From Pezicula radicicola (lineage: Eukaryota > Ascomycota > Leotiomycetes > Helotiales > Dermateaceae), in NCBI GenBank assembly GCA_003008705.1, contig PDUO01000073.1, positions 5,637 through 69,636 of the forward strand: DNA of 64,000 bases. Reading direction: 5' to 3'. A program made the translations under genes and the position numbers. The notes under the pieces were generated by a model. That model was not told the DNA's origin, did no database searches, and was given only the letters and a program-made list of their open reading frames with translations. This document shows positions 1 through 10,711 of this stretch, piece by piece; positions within the stretch are counted from its first letter, which is position 1; the number at the start of each line of letters is the position of its first letter.

Positions 1-84
1 TAACTTTATAAGTTATTTAAAGTATATCTTTATATTTATAATAAATATAAAAGAAAAATACCAATAGCGAGTCCCTCAGAGCAC

Positions 85-363
85 ATCTCTGAGTCGGCGA
101 CAAACATGGGAGAAGGACGCTGGCAGGAAATCCTACACCAGCTCTGCGCATTCAACACTTGTACACATCTGTATTAAATCTGCAAGAATGGGTTCTCGTT
201 AGAAAACCTACATCGTGCGAGCTTCTCCAAGCACATCTTCAAGTCTACGAGACGGCAACAAACACGGGCGAAGAACTCTGGCAGAAAATACCACACCGGC
301 TCAGCGCGTTCAACAGTTGTACATATCTGTGGTAAATCTGCGAGAATAGGCTCCGCCCCGACT
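85..363. repeat. imperfect 158-bp tandem repeat
   Basis: Two similar stretches, about 85-205 and 243-363, are offset by 158 bp. They share blocks such as caaacatggg/caaacacggg, the ttcaaca-ttgtaca-atctgt block and aaatctgc-agaat. The divergence includes many transitions, so this is an old duplication. No convincing gene covers it, although both copies could be read as related short peptides on the + strand. Confidence 0.6.
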
Positions 364-1515
364 CCCGATTCCCTACTCCCAAGACTTTTTGTCGTGACCT
401 CTGTACAATGACCAGCTCGTCGTCGCCACCACCGGCATATAGACACTCTCTCCGCAACAACATAACAACCCAACAACTCAAAAAGCTTACGAAACAACAA
501 GCAAAGCAGCAGCGAAGGCGCACCGGAAAGCCACTCCCTCTACGCACATCAACTCACATCAAGACGTCCTCGATACGTCCGTGCAATCCTGCTCTTGTAC
601 ACATCTCCTCGAAAGCAGCATAGTAACAACAGTCCCCCTTGAGACGACAATCTCCTCTCACAACAAACACACAAGCAATCCTATTATAGTCTTTTGATCC
701 TGTTACTGTTCTGCATCGTCCTTAACAGACTCTTCGGGGTCCATAATCAAGCAGAGGGAAGACGGCTAAAGGAGTGAAGTATTAGAAGGATGGAGAAAGG
801 AAGGATGGCACCTCGGCACCTCAGCACTCTAGCTGGCACTTTAGAACCCAACATCTCGACATCCAGCCCTAAGAACCCCAGGCAGTATACTAGATCCCAA
901 AGCCTTGCATGCTCTGCTCTTAATTTTGTTGCATACATTATGAGTCGCTCGATCAGCTCTTGTATTCTTATTCTTATTTTTATTCTTAGAATTGGGATTG
1001 GAACTCCTTCGATGAGATTGATGTTCACTCGATCACCCTAGAAGAAGTTCTAGAGCAAGCCAATCTTATCTTTTGCTCTGTATAAGCTGTCTTTTGCGGC
1101 ACCGTTAGGTTGATTGCTAAGTAGAAAAGTTAGTGTACCACTAGGCCTGATTCTCTTTCCACTCTATTTTCTCTCGTTTTCTCATTCGTTTTCTTATAAT
1201 CGTCCGCTGTCACGTATCCCTCCACTATCCCTACTTACTAACACTATTGTGCCACCAGGGTTCTTAACTTCCTGTGTTTGTTCCCGGTTGATGCCTGAGA
1301 ATATACACAAAGTTGTTGACAGAGCGATTGTAAGGTGAAGGCTCAGCGCTAGGCCTGTCACCCACCATTGTCTCTTATTTCTCTCCTTTTCCTCCTCCTC
1401 TTCCTCCTCCTCTTCCCCTCCCTCTCCCCTCCCTCTCCCCTTTCCTTTTCCCTTCCCTTTCACCTTGTCTCCCCTCGTTTATTCCTTCTTTTCTTCCTCA
1501 TCCCCTAAAACCTAA
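364..1515. other. no gene recognised; pyrimidine-rich tract
   Basis: Only short, low-complexity open frames occur on both strands. A nearly pure C/T tract lies at about 1370-1470 (repeats of cctcctc and ccctctcc). I see no domain, splice pattern or RNA gene here. Confidence 0.5.
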
Positions 1516-1848
1516 CAAAATCACAGCTCTCCCTTCGATACACCCGTTCTAGCGACCAGTACACCATATCCAACCGCGCCACCCACTCTCCAATATTCCC
1601 CACCTGTCAAAAAAGCCCTGAAGTCGTGGTGGAAGGAAACAGCTTCGAAGCAGCAAAGGATTAAAAAGGATTTAGAATTTCTAGAAGAGTGGTCTTGTAT
1701 GCTTATAGAGCTTGATATACAGATCTAGGATGTTTCGAAGAAGTTGAGTATAAATGGTCAGGAGAACGAAGGAGCAGGCGATGGGTTGGATGGAGACGCT
1801 GTTAGGGATGAGGGAAAGGGAGGAAAGAGGGAGAGAAGGTCTGTATAG
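1516..1848 (+). pseudogene. degenerate coding relic, lysine/glutamate-rich
   Basis: One frame is open from just after a TAA at 1513 to a TAG at 1846, broken once by a TAG at 1726. It reads like real protein: a Ser/Thr/Pro-rich leader, then a basic amphipathic stretch (KKALKSWWKETASKQQRIKK) and an acidic/glycine tail. It has no ATG, so it is probably an internal fragment. The family is not recognised. Confidence 0.35.
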
Positions 1849-1873
1849 GGGAGATAAGTAGGTAATTCTACAT

Positions 1874-3192
1874 CTACGGCCTCCTTACCCGCTTAATGCT
1901 TGTACGTTCCGGTATAGGACTCCGAGGTTGCGCTAGCATAGTGTCGTCAAAGCTCTTTAGTAGACTATGTAATCGTGCCTCTTCTATGACTTTGCGAGCC
2001 GGAATGCGGTTCACTGGATCCCACGTCATCATTACACCTGCTAAGGACAATAGATTTTGTTCTTCTATCTGGCTTTGCATCAAAGACCTTGGTGATCGAT
2101 ATACTTGCTTTAGAATATCACGATGTACTGATGTGATAGCTAACCCAGTGAACCTCCATCGACACATCAACTCATAGATCGTTAGGCCTATGCTCCAGAT
2201 GTCAATCCCGTAGCCATAAGGCGACGCACAATCAGTATTTTTAGGCGGTGCGTACTTGATAGCTAGAACTTCAGGGGCGAGATATTGGATAGCACCTTTT
2301 AAATGGTCATACGATAGCTCTGCCCAGGTTGCGCAGTCGAAATCAGTGATTACTGCTCTCATAGGATACAAGGATGGGACAGTTTGATATCTCGGTGTAT
2401 ACATGTATTATGATACAGAACGTCAAGGCCTTACCATTTGTACGACCAGAGATATGCGTGTAGAGTTCGGGTCATCAGAGCTAACAACAGTTGCCAGACT
2501 TCGCTCGATCAAGGGCTGCGTCACGATGAAGTATTCGAGTACGCCCGCCAACCCTGTTAAGGTAATCTCTAGCAATTCTATACAGCAAGAGATACTAGCC
2601 TGATCAACAGTGTTGTATTAGCTTTGGAAAGAATACTAATGATTACCAGCAAAAAATCCAACTCACAGGCATGGACTCTCTCTTAGCAAGCTTCTGCATA
2701 ATGCTTACTTCGGCGAGCACAAGTCTTTTAACGGCATTGTCATTGGCAATAATCTTCTTCACACAGAAGGAAACGCCTTATAGATTTATGGCGGCGGGAA
2801 AAAATACACGACCAGCCCGTTACGAAAGTCCCATAGATGTTATACTTGTTGTTTAAGAGGTATTCCAACATCCTCAGCGTCGGCATAATGAACTCTGGAG
2901 CTTTACAGCTATGATTCATTTCCTCGGCCAAACTAGACAACTGCTATCTGTATACGTCTTGATCAATCTGGCACCATGAGAAGCGATACTCACACTGATC
3001 CAAAGCCAGTACTGTCTCTTCAGCAAGCAACTCGAGCCTCTCGCCTTTGTTCACAGTTCTGCCATTCACTTTCATCAGCCCCTCACATAGGAGCACCAAC
3101 CGGCTGGCGGATAGGTTATGAATGAAACGGGCATGGCGACCGCGCATATTTGGCATTGTCTGTAAGGAGATCGACCATTCCGGGAGACTCAC
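1874..3192 (-). pseudogene. FHA domain-protein kinase relic
   Basis: Reading leftward, the 3192-2944 block resembles the second half of an FHA phosphopeptide-binding domain (HARFIHNLS, then VNGRTVNKGERLEL). A probable intron follows. The kinase N-lobe comes next: a damaged glycine loop, the beta-3 lysine in SFCVKKII and the alpha-C glutamate in LAEVSIMQKL. Another intron (GTGAGT...CAG, about 2667-2602) separates the hinge part, and the C-lobe (2404-1874) has ITDFDCAT in place of DFG, APEV, and GYGIDIWSIGLTIYELM. An FHA plus kinase layout recalls Rad53/Chk2-like proteins. One frameshift lies between glycine loop and lysine. Two more surround the catalytic loop, which reads YTEIS where HRDIK is expected. 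It could not encode an active kinase as it stands. Confidence 0.7.
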
Positions 3193-3618
3193 GTAACCTT
3201 AGGTCAGCCACCCACCGGCCTCTGCCTATTAACCAGCCTAGCTAAGATCTGGCCGGACGAAGATGCATGTTGAGTCTCTAATAGCCGGTGTAGATCAAAG
3301 TTCATAGTGCGGTCGTGCTTCCTAGAAAATTACTACTAGTTCCTAGCAAGTCGTCGTCTCTAGCTTCAGCATCGAGATTCTTAAGCGTCTTCTGTACATA
3401 GACGAACTGTTTATGCCAGGAGTAGACATTTTCATTCTCGGGCTGTTGCATAGCTGTCGCCAAGTTGTAGAAAGCCAAGCAAGCACTTCTAGAAAGGGGG
3501 ATCAGACAAGCGAAATCGCAGCAAGGCTCCTCCGAGTCCGAGTCCGAGTCATCGTTAGGGTAAGGCTTTCTTGTTATACTTGCTTAGAGTTAGCAAATAT
3601 ATTAAAGCTAAAGTACAC
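3193..3618. other. intergenic, no gene recognised
   Basis: This lies between the kinase relic (5' side) and the 3' end of the Ulp1-like gene. It holds only short frames and a small direct repeat of tccgagtc near 3530-3550. Confidence 0.4.
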
Positions 3619-6600
3619 TTATATACAAGCCTTCTTAAAAGCTCCTATAACCTCATCTAATCTCTTTACAAGTTGCTCTACCCTGTTACAATCCTCCTGC
3701 AAAAATACAAGCACAACCTGGGTATTCCGCGACGCCAAACTTAACCTAGAAAAACAACTCGCAATTTTTAACTCTACTAATTTCAGCCGTTCTTCCTCTG
3801 CTGAAATCTCCAAGTCGAGTTGAGCTAACCATTCCAGTCGGCCCATCTTCTGCACTTGTTCGCGTTCTTGTTGTAAAACATGAAGGGGCTTTCCCTCAAT
3901 GTCATCATCTCGTCGAGATCGATACTCTTTTTCCACTATAAACGAAAGAACAGTAACCTCCTGTAGCATACCCGACAGCTTCAGAAGTGCCGCTACCTCT
4001 AATCGTCTGTCTCTAGCGTAACATGCCATCTCGTTGTGAATGCGCATATCCTCCTGGAATTCGGCAAATTTCCGCTTTAATGTCCCGACAAAATCCTGGG
4101 GGACAGTGTCAGAAGTTGGTTCCTTCCAGAATTTTGCCTCGTCAAAGGATCCTAGCACTTCCAAATTCATTTCGACTCCTTGAATCATCTCCCAATGCTT
4201 TTGAACAATGGTAACTGGGCTCATCTCACCTCGACTATATAAAGCAGCAGAAACCAAGTCGCCATAAAAATGAGATAGGCATTCAGCAACAGATAACTGG
4301 AAAACCGCCAAGGAATGGCCACCGGACTTTGCTAGTCCCGGTGTTGCACTTTCAAATATGCCTTGTGTATCCTTATTTTCCAGTAAGACGGAGATGTTCC
4401 CAGTAGTTGCTTGAGCATGGATTTCCGGTTTTATTGCTGCTTTGTCACTTCTCAAAGAATTTTGGTTTGCAACACTCTTCACGGGAGTCTGTGTACCTGA
4501 TATCGACCTAGGAGGATGGCTATTGCTCTCAATAACTTCAGCTCCCAGAGAACTCTTACCAGCGCTGGACCTTGCTTGGAGAGATTCAATTTTTGCCTTG
4601 TGCGCTGGGGACCCCGTTCCATACAGATTCTCCTTCTCCCCTTCTAATGCGCAATGAAGAGTAAGGAAGCCATCTTCTTGAGCCTCTGGCCTGGGTTCAC
4701 CTGACCGTGTGAGTGCTGAGGTCACCTCATTCATGGCTTGTGGTGACTCAAGAATCTCACGCTTTTGATTTTGTGCTGATCCCATCAGCATCCGACTTGT
4801 GTCCAACATCTGCTGCTGCTCTGCCTGCTGCGTTTGATCTGTAGAGATGCTCTGCTCCTGCTTGGTCTTGAGTTCGAATATTCTTTCGCGAATTACGCGT
4901 CTCTTCCGAGAAGCGTCTTGCGCGGTGAAGAAATGTTGGCTTGAATCTTCGAGTGAAAGTGCGACAAATTCACTAGGGTGCTTGAAGAATCTCTCTGCAT
5001 GTTCGAACAAATATAAGCCACAGTCATATGTATTACTCTGCCTCGTGACCAATTTTGCTTCCTGGAGAATCAAAGGCGGCATATCAGTGGAACTGGCGGT
5101 GACAACAAGATTCCTAATGCAGTCTTGGATGCAAAGTAAGGCTCGATTGTAATAGTCCTTGGAGTATTGAATCGAGTCGAGGAACAAGATGAAAGGTCTC
5201 TGAGTGGGGAGATCGGTAACTTTGTTTCTAAGATTTCCAAGCAAAACAAGATACCAGTGCGCGTTGTCGTGGATAGGTACCAACATATAATCAAAGCTGT
5301 CCCATTGTGCAGCAAGTTTACGTAAGGGTCGGCTCTGTGTTCTTTCCATATGTGGGACAAAGAAACTATTACACAAGTAGATACTTGATGCATATTTGGA
5401 GGAATTATGCAGAAGGCTGAGATATAAGTTGATGATTTCGTCGCCTAGCCATTCACCATCGTCCAGCCCCTGCATGTCTTTGACCGTAACTGTGATGCCT
5501 TTGTAACACAACTGTTCTTGAGGTCCTCTCCATAGCAATACCCAGTCCACCTTTGCACCTGAATGGGAGAGTTGCTCATCGTGTTCAAGATTATCAACCT
5601 GGTCAGCTGCAAGACTGGCCAATAGTAAGGGCTGACGGGCTGTAGAGAAAAGGTTTACATTTGTGAAGTCATCCTGAAAATCGTTCTGATCAAACTCTAA
5701 AGACGATACAGAATCATCATCGTATTCTGTGAAACGATCTTGGCTCTCCTCATCGGAAATATCAGCTTCGAACTCGGTGGAACAGAATCGGCCTTGTTCT
5801 GGTGTCTGTAAGTCTAACGATTCATTTTGTGGCATGCTCAAGGTGTCTTCATCCGTTAAGGCGTGCTTGGCGTTCGTTTCCTGGGAGGCATTCAATTTTT
5901 GTGAACGAAGAAGACTGTGTTGCTGTGAAACTGGGGTGCTGAAATCCGAGGTGCCAACACTATTACTGCGTTGCAAAAGTCGATCAGGCGGGGGACTTGA
6001 ATGAACTGTGGATATTAGGGAATCTTTTGCCCTAAGAGGATGGTCTGCTGGTGTTGGAAGATCCGAAATTGGCGATATGCTGGGATTTGGCTTTTTCTTT
6101 TGCAAGGTAACTTTGCTGGAGAGGGCATCGGAAGATGGTGATTGGGATGGTGTCCTCCTTTTATCAGCTGATATTGATTTGTGTGCCTGCAACGCCTTGG
6201 CAAAGTCTACAGTTGTGTAGATGGCCGAAATTTTGACGACACTTCGTGAAGCTTCCCCTTGTGCACGCCTCTTCCTCTGCTCATCAAGGAGAGGAATGAC
6301 TGCTGTTATGCTCGTAGTTCCCAGTGAGGCGACAATATTTTGCAGATGGCGCAGTGCTCGCACCGAGGATACTAGTTCTGCGCCAAATCTGAAGTAGAAA
6401 TCCCATGGCGAAGCAGCAAAATGCTTGCAGAGTGCGCGCAATTTCTCTTTGTTCCGTGTTTTCAATGCTGCATAGTGGTCTGCAAATTCCAACTCTGTAA
6501 CGATATGGATCTGCTCCATGCTGAGGGGTTGGCAACGGAGGGCCCATTGAGCAAAGGTGAGATCGAAGATGCCCTCGACGCCGGCGCATTGAGCTACGTA

Positions 6601-6666
6601 TCTGACCCTGAGTTGTTTCCACGCCTCGTTTAGTGTCCGCTTGGCCTCTTCAATAATGCTGTGCAT
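3619..6666 (-). CDS. Ulp1/SENP-type SUMO cysteine protease (C48)
   Basis: The 1015-residue single open frame carries a C48 peptidase domain at about residues 390-560. The catalytic set is visible: His470 in NAHWYLVLL, Asp497 in FLDSI, Gln543 in VTRQSN and Cys549 in TYDCGLYLF; WLGDEIINLYL is the usual domain entrance. Family members cut SUMO or ubiquitin-like proteins from targets or mature their precursors, mostly in the nucleus. Residues 170-370 are Ser/Pro- and acid-rich and look disordered. The last 100 or so are a charged coiled coil. Upstream of the first ATG the frame stays open for at least 150 bp, so the true N-terminus may be longer or lie in an earlier exon. Yeast Ulp1 (621 aa) has its domain at the C-terminus, unlike this one. 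A DNA transposon relic lies only 500 bp upstream, and Ulp1-like genes are sometimes carried by mobile elements. Confidence 0.85.
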   Translation of the reverse strand: MHSIIEEAKRTLNEAWKQLRVRYVAQCAGVEGIFDLTFAQWALRCQPLSMEQIHIVTELEFADHYAALKTRNKEKLRALCKHFAASPWDFYFRFGAELVSSVRALRHLQNIVASLGTTSITAVIPLLDEQRKRRAQGEASRSVVKISAIYTTVDFAKALQAHKSISADKRRTPSQSPSSDALSSKVTLQKKKPNPSISPISDLPTPADHPLRAKDSLISTVHSSPPPDRLLQRSNSVGTSDFSTPVSQQHSLLRSQKLNASQETNAKHALTDEDTLSMPQNESLDLQTPEQGRFCSTEFEADISDEESQDRFTEYDDDSVSSLEFDQNDFQDDFTNVNLFSTARQPLLLASLAADQVDNLEHDEQLSHSGAKVDWVLLWRGPQEQLCYKGITVTVKDMQGLDDGEWLGDEIINLYLSLLHNSSKYASSIYLCNSFFVPHMERTQSRPLRKLAAQWDSFDYMLVPIHDNAHWYLVLLGNLRNKVTDLPTQRPFILFLDSIQYSKDYYNRALLCIQDCIRNLVVTASSTDMPPLILQEAKLVTRQSNTYDCGLYLFEHAERFFKHPSEFVALSLEDSSQHFFTAQDASRKRRVIRERIFELKTKQEQSISTDQTQQAEQQQMLDTSRMLMGSAQNQKREILESPQAMNEVTSALTRSGEPRPEAQEDGFLTLHCALEGEKENLYGTGSPAHKAKIESLQARSSAGKSSLGAEVIESNSHPPRSISGTQTPVKSVANQNSLRSDKAAIKPEIHAQATTGNISVLLENKDTQGIFESATPGLAKSGGHSLAVFQLSVAECLSHFYGDLVSAALYSRGEMSPVTIVQKHWEMIQGVEMNLEVLGSFDEAKFWKEPTSDTVPQDFVGTLKRKFAEFQEDMRIHNEMACYARDRRLEVAALLKLSGMLQEVTVLSFIVEKEYRSRRDDDIEGKPLHVLQQEREQVQKMGRLEWLAQLDLEISAEEERLKLVELKIASCFSRLSLASRNTQVVLVFLQEDCNRVEQLVKRLDEVIGAFKKACI

Positions 6667-7168
6667 GCGGGCGAAACCATCACGGAAGGCTTGAGCCAGG
6701 TCGGTGAACTGGGAGGGAGGAGGCTGATGTGTCGTAGCAGCCGCTGCCCTGGGAAAATCAAGGTGGTCAGCCTCGACGCAAGGTAAGTGAGTAGTGGGGA
6801 TGGGGATGGTTACTGTGTGCGTGACTGTGCCATTCTGCCACGGGAGAAGAACGGAGCATGACTGACTGAAAAGGCTTCCTCAGTGTGAGCAGAAGAGATG
6901 TGTAGGTCAAATAATTAGGTAAGGAAGAGAGGAGGGAGCTACGATACGAGGCTGCGCAATAAGCAAGGCTGTGTGTGAGTAACTAAGCAGGCACTTACGT
7001 AGAATTCATCCCTTGTTCGTTCGCATTCAATTGTCTTCTCCCTTCGTAGGCATTTTGTCGGTGTGGAAGACAAGAATAATTCACCCTGTTGAGTCGTAAG
7101 TTTTTAAGAGAGAAAATGTGACTTGATACCAACTCGCAAATCTACATCACTTAACAAAATATTACCTA
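6667..7168. other. upstream region of the Ulp1-like gene
   Basis: The protease frame continues open upstream of its first ATG to about 6850 without another ATG. The rest carries no recognisable gene and ends at the transposon boundary. Confidence 0.4.
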
Positions 7169-7169
7169 G

Positions 7170-7199
7170 CTAAAATTCGGTTCAAAAAGTCTTTGTGCA
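7170..7199 (+). repeat. left terminal inverted repeat
   Basis: The 30 bp run from ctaaaattcgg to gtctttgtgca. They match the reverse complement of 8541-8570 without a mismatch. The intact ends contrast with the ruined interior. Confidence 0.9.
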
Positions 7200-8540
7200 C
7201 GACCCACATATACACGCGACGCGTTTTCATGCCTCCCACCACTCCTCCTACAACACTAAAATACCTAGCCTACATAAATCCTTTGCTAATAGCCTTAATA
7301 CTGATCGAAAGCCTAGAGGTCAATTAACTAATGACTAAAGATTAGTTATTATATAAGCTCTTTTAGATAGGGAGAAAATGAATATATTAGTGTATTGATT
7401 TAATTACTATTAAAATACGATTTATAATATATATATACGATATTAAGAGTTAAATACCTTTAAACCAAAGCCTCGAACTAGCCGACTACCTCTATTTAAT
7501 TAAAGGTAAAGGAGAGCTCTATTTAGACTAGTTCGAAGGGAGCCTATAATCCTATAGGCTAGACTAATAGAATAGTATAAAACTTAAGTAGGTAAGAAGC
7601 TATTAAAAAATACTATTTGATATATTCTATACTCTATAAAGCTTATATATTAAAAATCTTTAAAGAGGATCTTCCTAGATAGAAAGGCTATACTATAGAG
7701 AACTTAATATTATTAGGAATAGTAAGGAAGAGAAGTAGAATTAACTTAGATATATATATTAAAATAAGTTTATTTTTAAGGCTAATACCCTACCTAGGGC
7801 TACTACTCCGATAAGTACTCTATAGCCTTAGATACCTTAAATCCTACTAGCTAGGTATAGTGATTCTTAAATAAATAATACAAGTAGTAAATAGTTAATA
7901 TTATAAATTATAATAAGCTAGATATTACTATAATAGTATAGGGAGTAATATAGCTTAGTAGAAGGTTAGAACTAGTTATTATAATAAGGGATATAGACTC
8001 TAAGGGTAAGGGATATACTACCTAGAGCTATCTATAGGCCCTTAAAGAGGTACTTCTTCCTATATATAAGCTAGGTTGATTTTATTAATAAGATAATATA
8101 AAAATATATATATTAGGGAAGGTAAGGAAGTAGTTTAAGGAGTATAAAATCTAGGTTATTAACTAGTCTATATATAGCCTAGATATAAACCTAATTAAAT
8201 ATATCTAATAGGTAATAAAGTCTATTTTATATAGACAATATCTAGAGATCTATTTATTAAAGAATAATCAAGCTAATATAGAAGTTCTAAAGGGTTAGAT
8301 TAAAGAGGTATAGGAGGTAGTTCTATAAGAGCTTATTAATAGGCTTATTCTTTCTATACCAAAGAGAGTACAAGCTCTATACAAGGTAAAGGGCTGGTAT
8401 ACTAAATATTAAAGCTCTAAATTAGGGCTTTTAAATGAATATATTATTAGATTTTTATCTATTTTATTAGGTTTTTAAATAGACTAGGAAGACTAAGTGG
8501 GATAAATAGGAAATGGTGGGGTATTATATAATATAGGGTA

Positions 8541-8570
8541 TGCACAAAGACTTTTTGAACCGAATTTTAG
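8541..8570 (-). repeat. right terminal inverted repeat
   Basis: Exact inverted copy of 7170-7199, followed by TA. Confidence 0.9.
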
Positions 8571-8571
8571 T

Positions 8572-9091
8572 TAACAATGTAACGAAAGTATTACCAGGTA
8601 GTAGCCGAAGATGTAACGATTTATCGTCACATCCTCGTCACATCCTCGGTTAGTATCACATAACTTATCATAAGCTTTCTGGGGTATCCCTACCCTGATT
8701 TGATTCACCACCCAATTCAAGCTGGGAGAATGGTATGGTAGCTTGCTCAAAATGGCAATTTGCAGCAAATGGAAGATAGATGGTCAAAAGCAATGTGTAA
8801 TATATGAATGCTTAGGTACTCTTTAACTTATACATTATTGTTCTGAGTGACGTCTTGGTTTGTCTTGGACTGGCAAGAGTATGTAAAATACGCTATTGCA
8901 GTCCGCTGTCTACAGAAGCGTGGGTTTAGCTTCTCAGCCAGAATCTCGAAGCTGTCTTCCGTCTTCTTGTTTCTCAATCTCTGGGTCCTCCTCCACTGCC
9001 TATTAGATCAAAAACTCGATATCCTAAAGAGAGTTTCATGTGGACTACAAAAAAGGGTGCCAAGCTTACGCTGACGTCGCAAAACACTTGA
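8572..9091. other. intergenic, no gene recognised
   Basis: Holds a short tandem duplication of tcacatcctcg near 8626-8650 and short open frames without recognisable features. Confidence 0.4.
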
Positions 9092-9334
9092 CTAGTGCAG
9101 CTTTGCTTGTTTGCAGTCTTTCTGCCGATCGAGTATATTCCATCCTTTCAATCTTACTATTTCTTCCTGTACGAGATCAAGCTCCTCAACTTTAGACCTT
9201 GCATTAGTATGACTATCCTCCAACTGAGCAAGGCACTCTTCTAGACTTTCACACAGGAGAAGAATCAGTGATATAAGAGTATCCCTTAGTTCGTTAGATG
9301 TGACTTTGTGCAGGGATTCGACACTCTGAGAATT
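9092..9334 (-). pseudogene. C-terminal coiled-coil fragment
   Basis: An 80-codon frame without an ATG runs from a TAA upstream to a TAG at 9092-9094. It has a clear heptad/charged pattern (ESLEECLAQLEDSHTNARSK, VEELDLVQEEIVRLKG). It looks like the C-terminal coiled coil of a lost protein. Its parent family is unknown, and similarity to the coiled-coil tail of the protease at 3619 is not obvious. Confidence 0.4.
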
Positions 9335-9690
9335 TTACCATTAAAAAATGTATACTTTTGGTTTTGTCGTGCACGTCCTAGTGGTCTGTGCAGGCCACAA
9401 CTACCGAACTAGGGGATAATGCAGAGCGCTTTGACGAGAGTCTGTTTTCCCAACCGCCGGGTAATGAAACAAATTCGTGGAATTATCTGCTACCTTGTAA
9501 GTTGCTAAGGCAGAAATTACTTCACAGTGATTAATCCTCAGGTATGCGCAGAACCCCCTCGCCCTGCACGTGCCCCGCACATGACTGACTTTTCGCAGGG
9601 AAGGTGGTAGGTGCCTTGCGCTGGTAGATTCTTTCTTTTTGCATCAACAACACACAACAGCCACTCTTCTTTCCATTATAGCAGGCTACA

Positions 9691-10336
9691 ATGCAAGCGG
9701 AAATCTCCAGCCCCTTGAAAAAGAGGAAGCGGGATGTCGCACTTGAAGCACCAGAAGACCAGATAGGTTCTACATCCTTAGCCTCGTCAGAGAAACACCT
9801 GAGTGTTTTCTTGCTTAGGATGGTTACAATACACTCCAGACCTCCGAGTTCTCTCAAAGTTCACCCTCACCAGCAGGACAGGCAAGTTCTCCTACAGGCC
9901 GACTACAGGCTTCGCAGAAAAGTACACTGACTTAGCTTTCCTTGTGCAGGCGTTCTTTGATATACTGTCACATTTCACTACCGCGGAGGCAGATGTATAT
10001 GAGTTTTAGTCAAAAATATCAACAAAGCATATGATAGACATGCAAAAGCTGGGCGAGCACTCAAGCGAGCTAAGCTTGAGAAGAAAAAGCCTTTGTAGAC
10101 TTGAAGGATGCTGTGCGTGTGGTCGAGAAGTTATTAGATCTATGGGATGGCCGCTTCCCCCAATGTGGGATCAGAACGAACATGGGTTCATTTCAGGGCT
10201 CTCTGGAACTGCTTCCAGCCGTCAAAGTCATAACCCAGAACACGTCGGTACGGAGGATGTAGAAAAAAATGGAAACCGAGCCAGATGGATCCAGAGATTC
10301 TCTAAAGGTGCCTGCAACGCTGACGATAGTCTATGA
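9691..10336 (+). pseudogene. broken coding relic with basic N-terminus
   Basis: It starts at an ATG with MQAEISSPLKKRKRDVALEA, a nuclear-protein-like basic/Pro-Ser leader of the kind seen on several fungal nuclear protein families. The frame then breaks. Good coding-like sequence resumes in another frame at about 10083-10250 (VDLKDAVRVVEKLLDLWDGR, ELLPAVKVIT). At least two frameshifts or lost introns separate the parts, and a repeat element begins at 10316. Fungal PD-(D/E)XK-like nuclear proteins have similar leaders, but I cannot confirm that family. Confidence 0.35.
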
Positions 10337-10711
10337 GAAGCCAAAAGAGCCAGAAGAGCCAGCTTCTTAGTCCACTAAATTAGTAGACTGGACTGGCTTC
10401 TTAGGCTTCTCGGTCCACTATCTTACTAACTTTTCTAGACCGCCGTCTAGCCTGTTTATAGGAAGCTAGAAGAGCCAGCTTTCCCTAGGCCTCCCCCCTA
10501 AAATACAGGGTCTTCCCCTTAAAATACAAGGGCTAAAACCTTATTTTTAACCCTGTTGTAACTTCTTATAACTTTTCTAGACTATTGGCTTTTAGACTAA
10601 TGGTCTACTAAATTAGGTAAGCAGTTGGTCTAGGTTCTAATTGGATTGTAGTCTACTTTTTAAAGTAACTCTTCTAGTCTAATTACGAAAAGCCAGACTA
10701 TCGTCAACGTT
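10316..10711. mobile_element. possible MITE, about 400 bp
   Basis: The 17-bp ends (10316-10332 aacgctgacgatagtct; 10695-10711 its inverse with one mismatch) enclose a non-coding stretch. That stretch contains internal inverted and direct motifs (agaagccagaagagcc, ggtccacta). No clear target duplication is visible, so this could also be a simple foldback repeat. Confidence 0.45.

Larger units (their letters stand above)
7169..8571 (+). mobile_element. RIP-eroded Tc1/mariner-type DNA transposon
   Basis: A 1.4-kb AT-rich block has perfect 30-bp inverted ends (7170-7199 and 8541-8570) flanked by TA on both sides (7167-7168, 8572-8573), the classic Tc1/mariner target duplication. The interior is saturated with TA dinucleotides and stops. 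The transposase C-terminus is still readable at 8329-8412 on the + strand: SIPKRVQAL and KGWYTKY followed by the natural stop, typical of fungal Tc1-like DDE transposases. The region before it fits the eroded D-x-N-P-I-E block. It is non-autonomous and damaged well beyond function. Confidence 0.88.

Noticed and set aside
849..1041. Frames on both strands with an Ile/Leu-Arg run
   Set aside because: The run comes from an attcttattcttatt-like simple sequence. Neither strand has other support.
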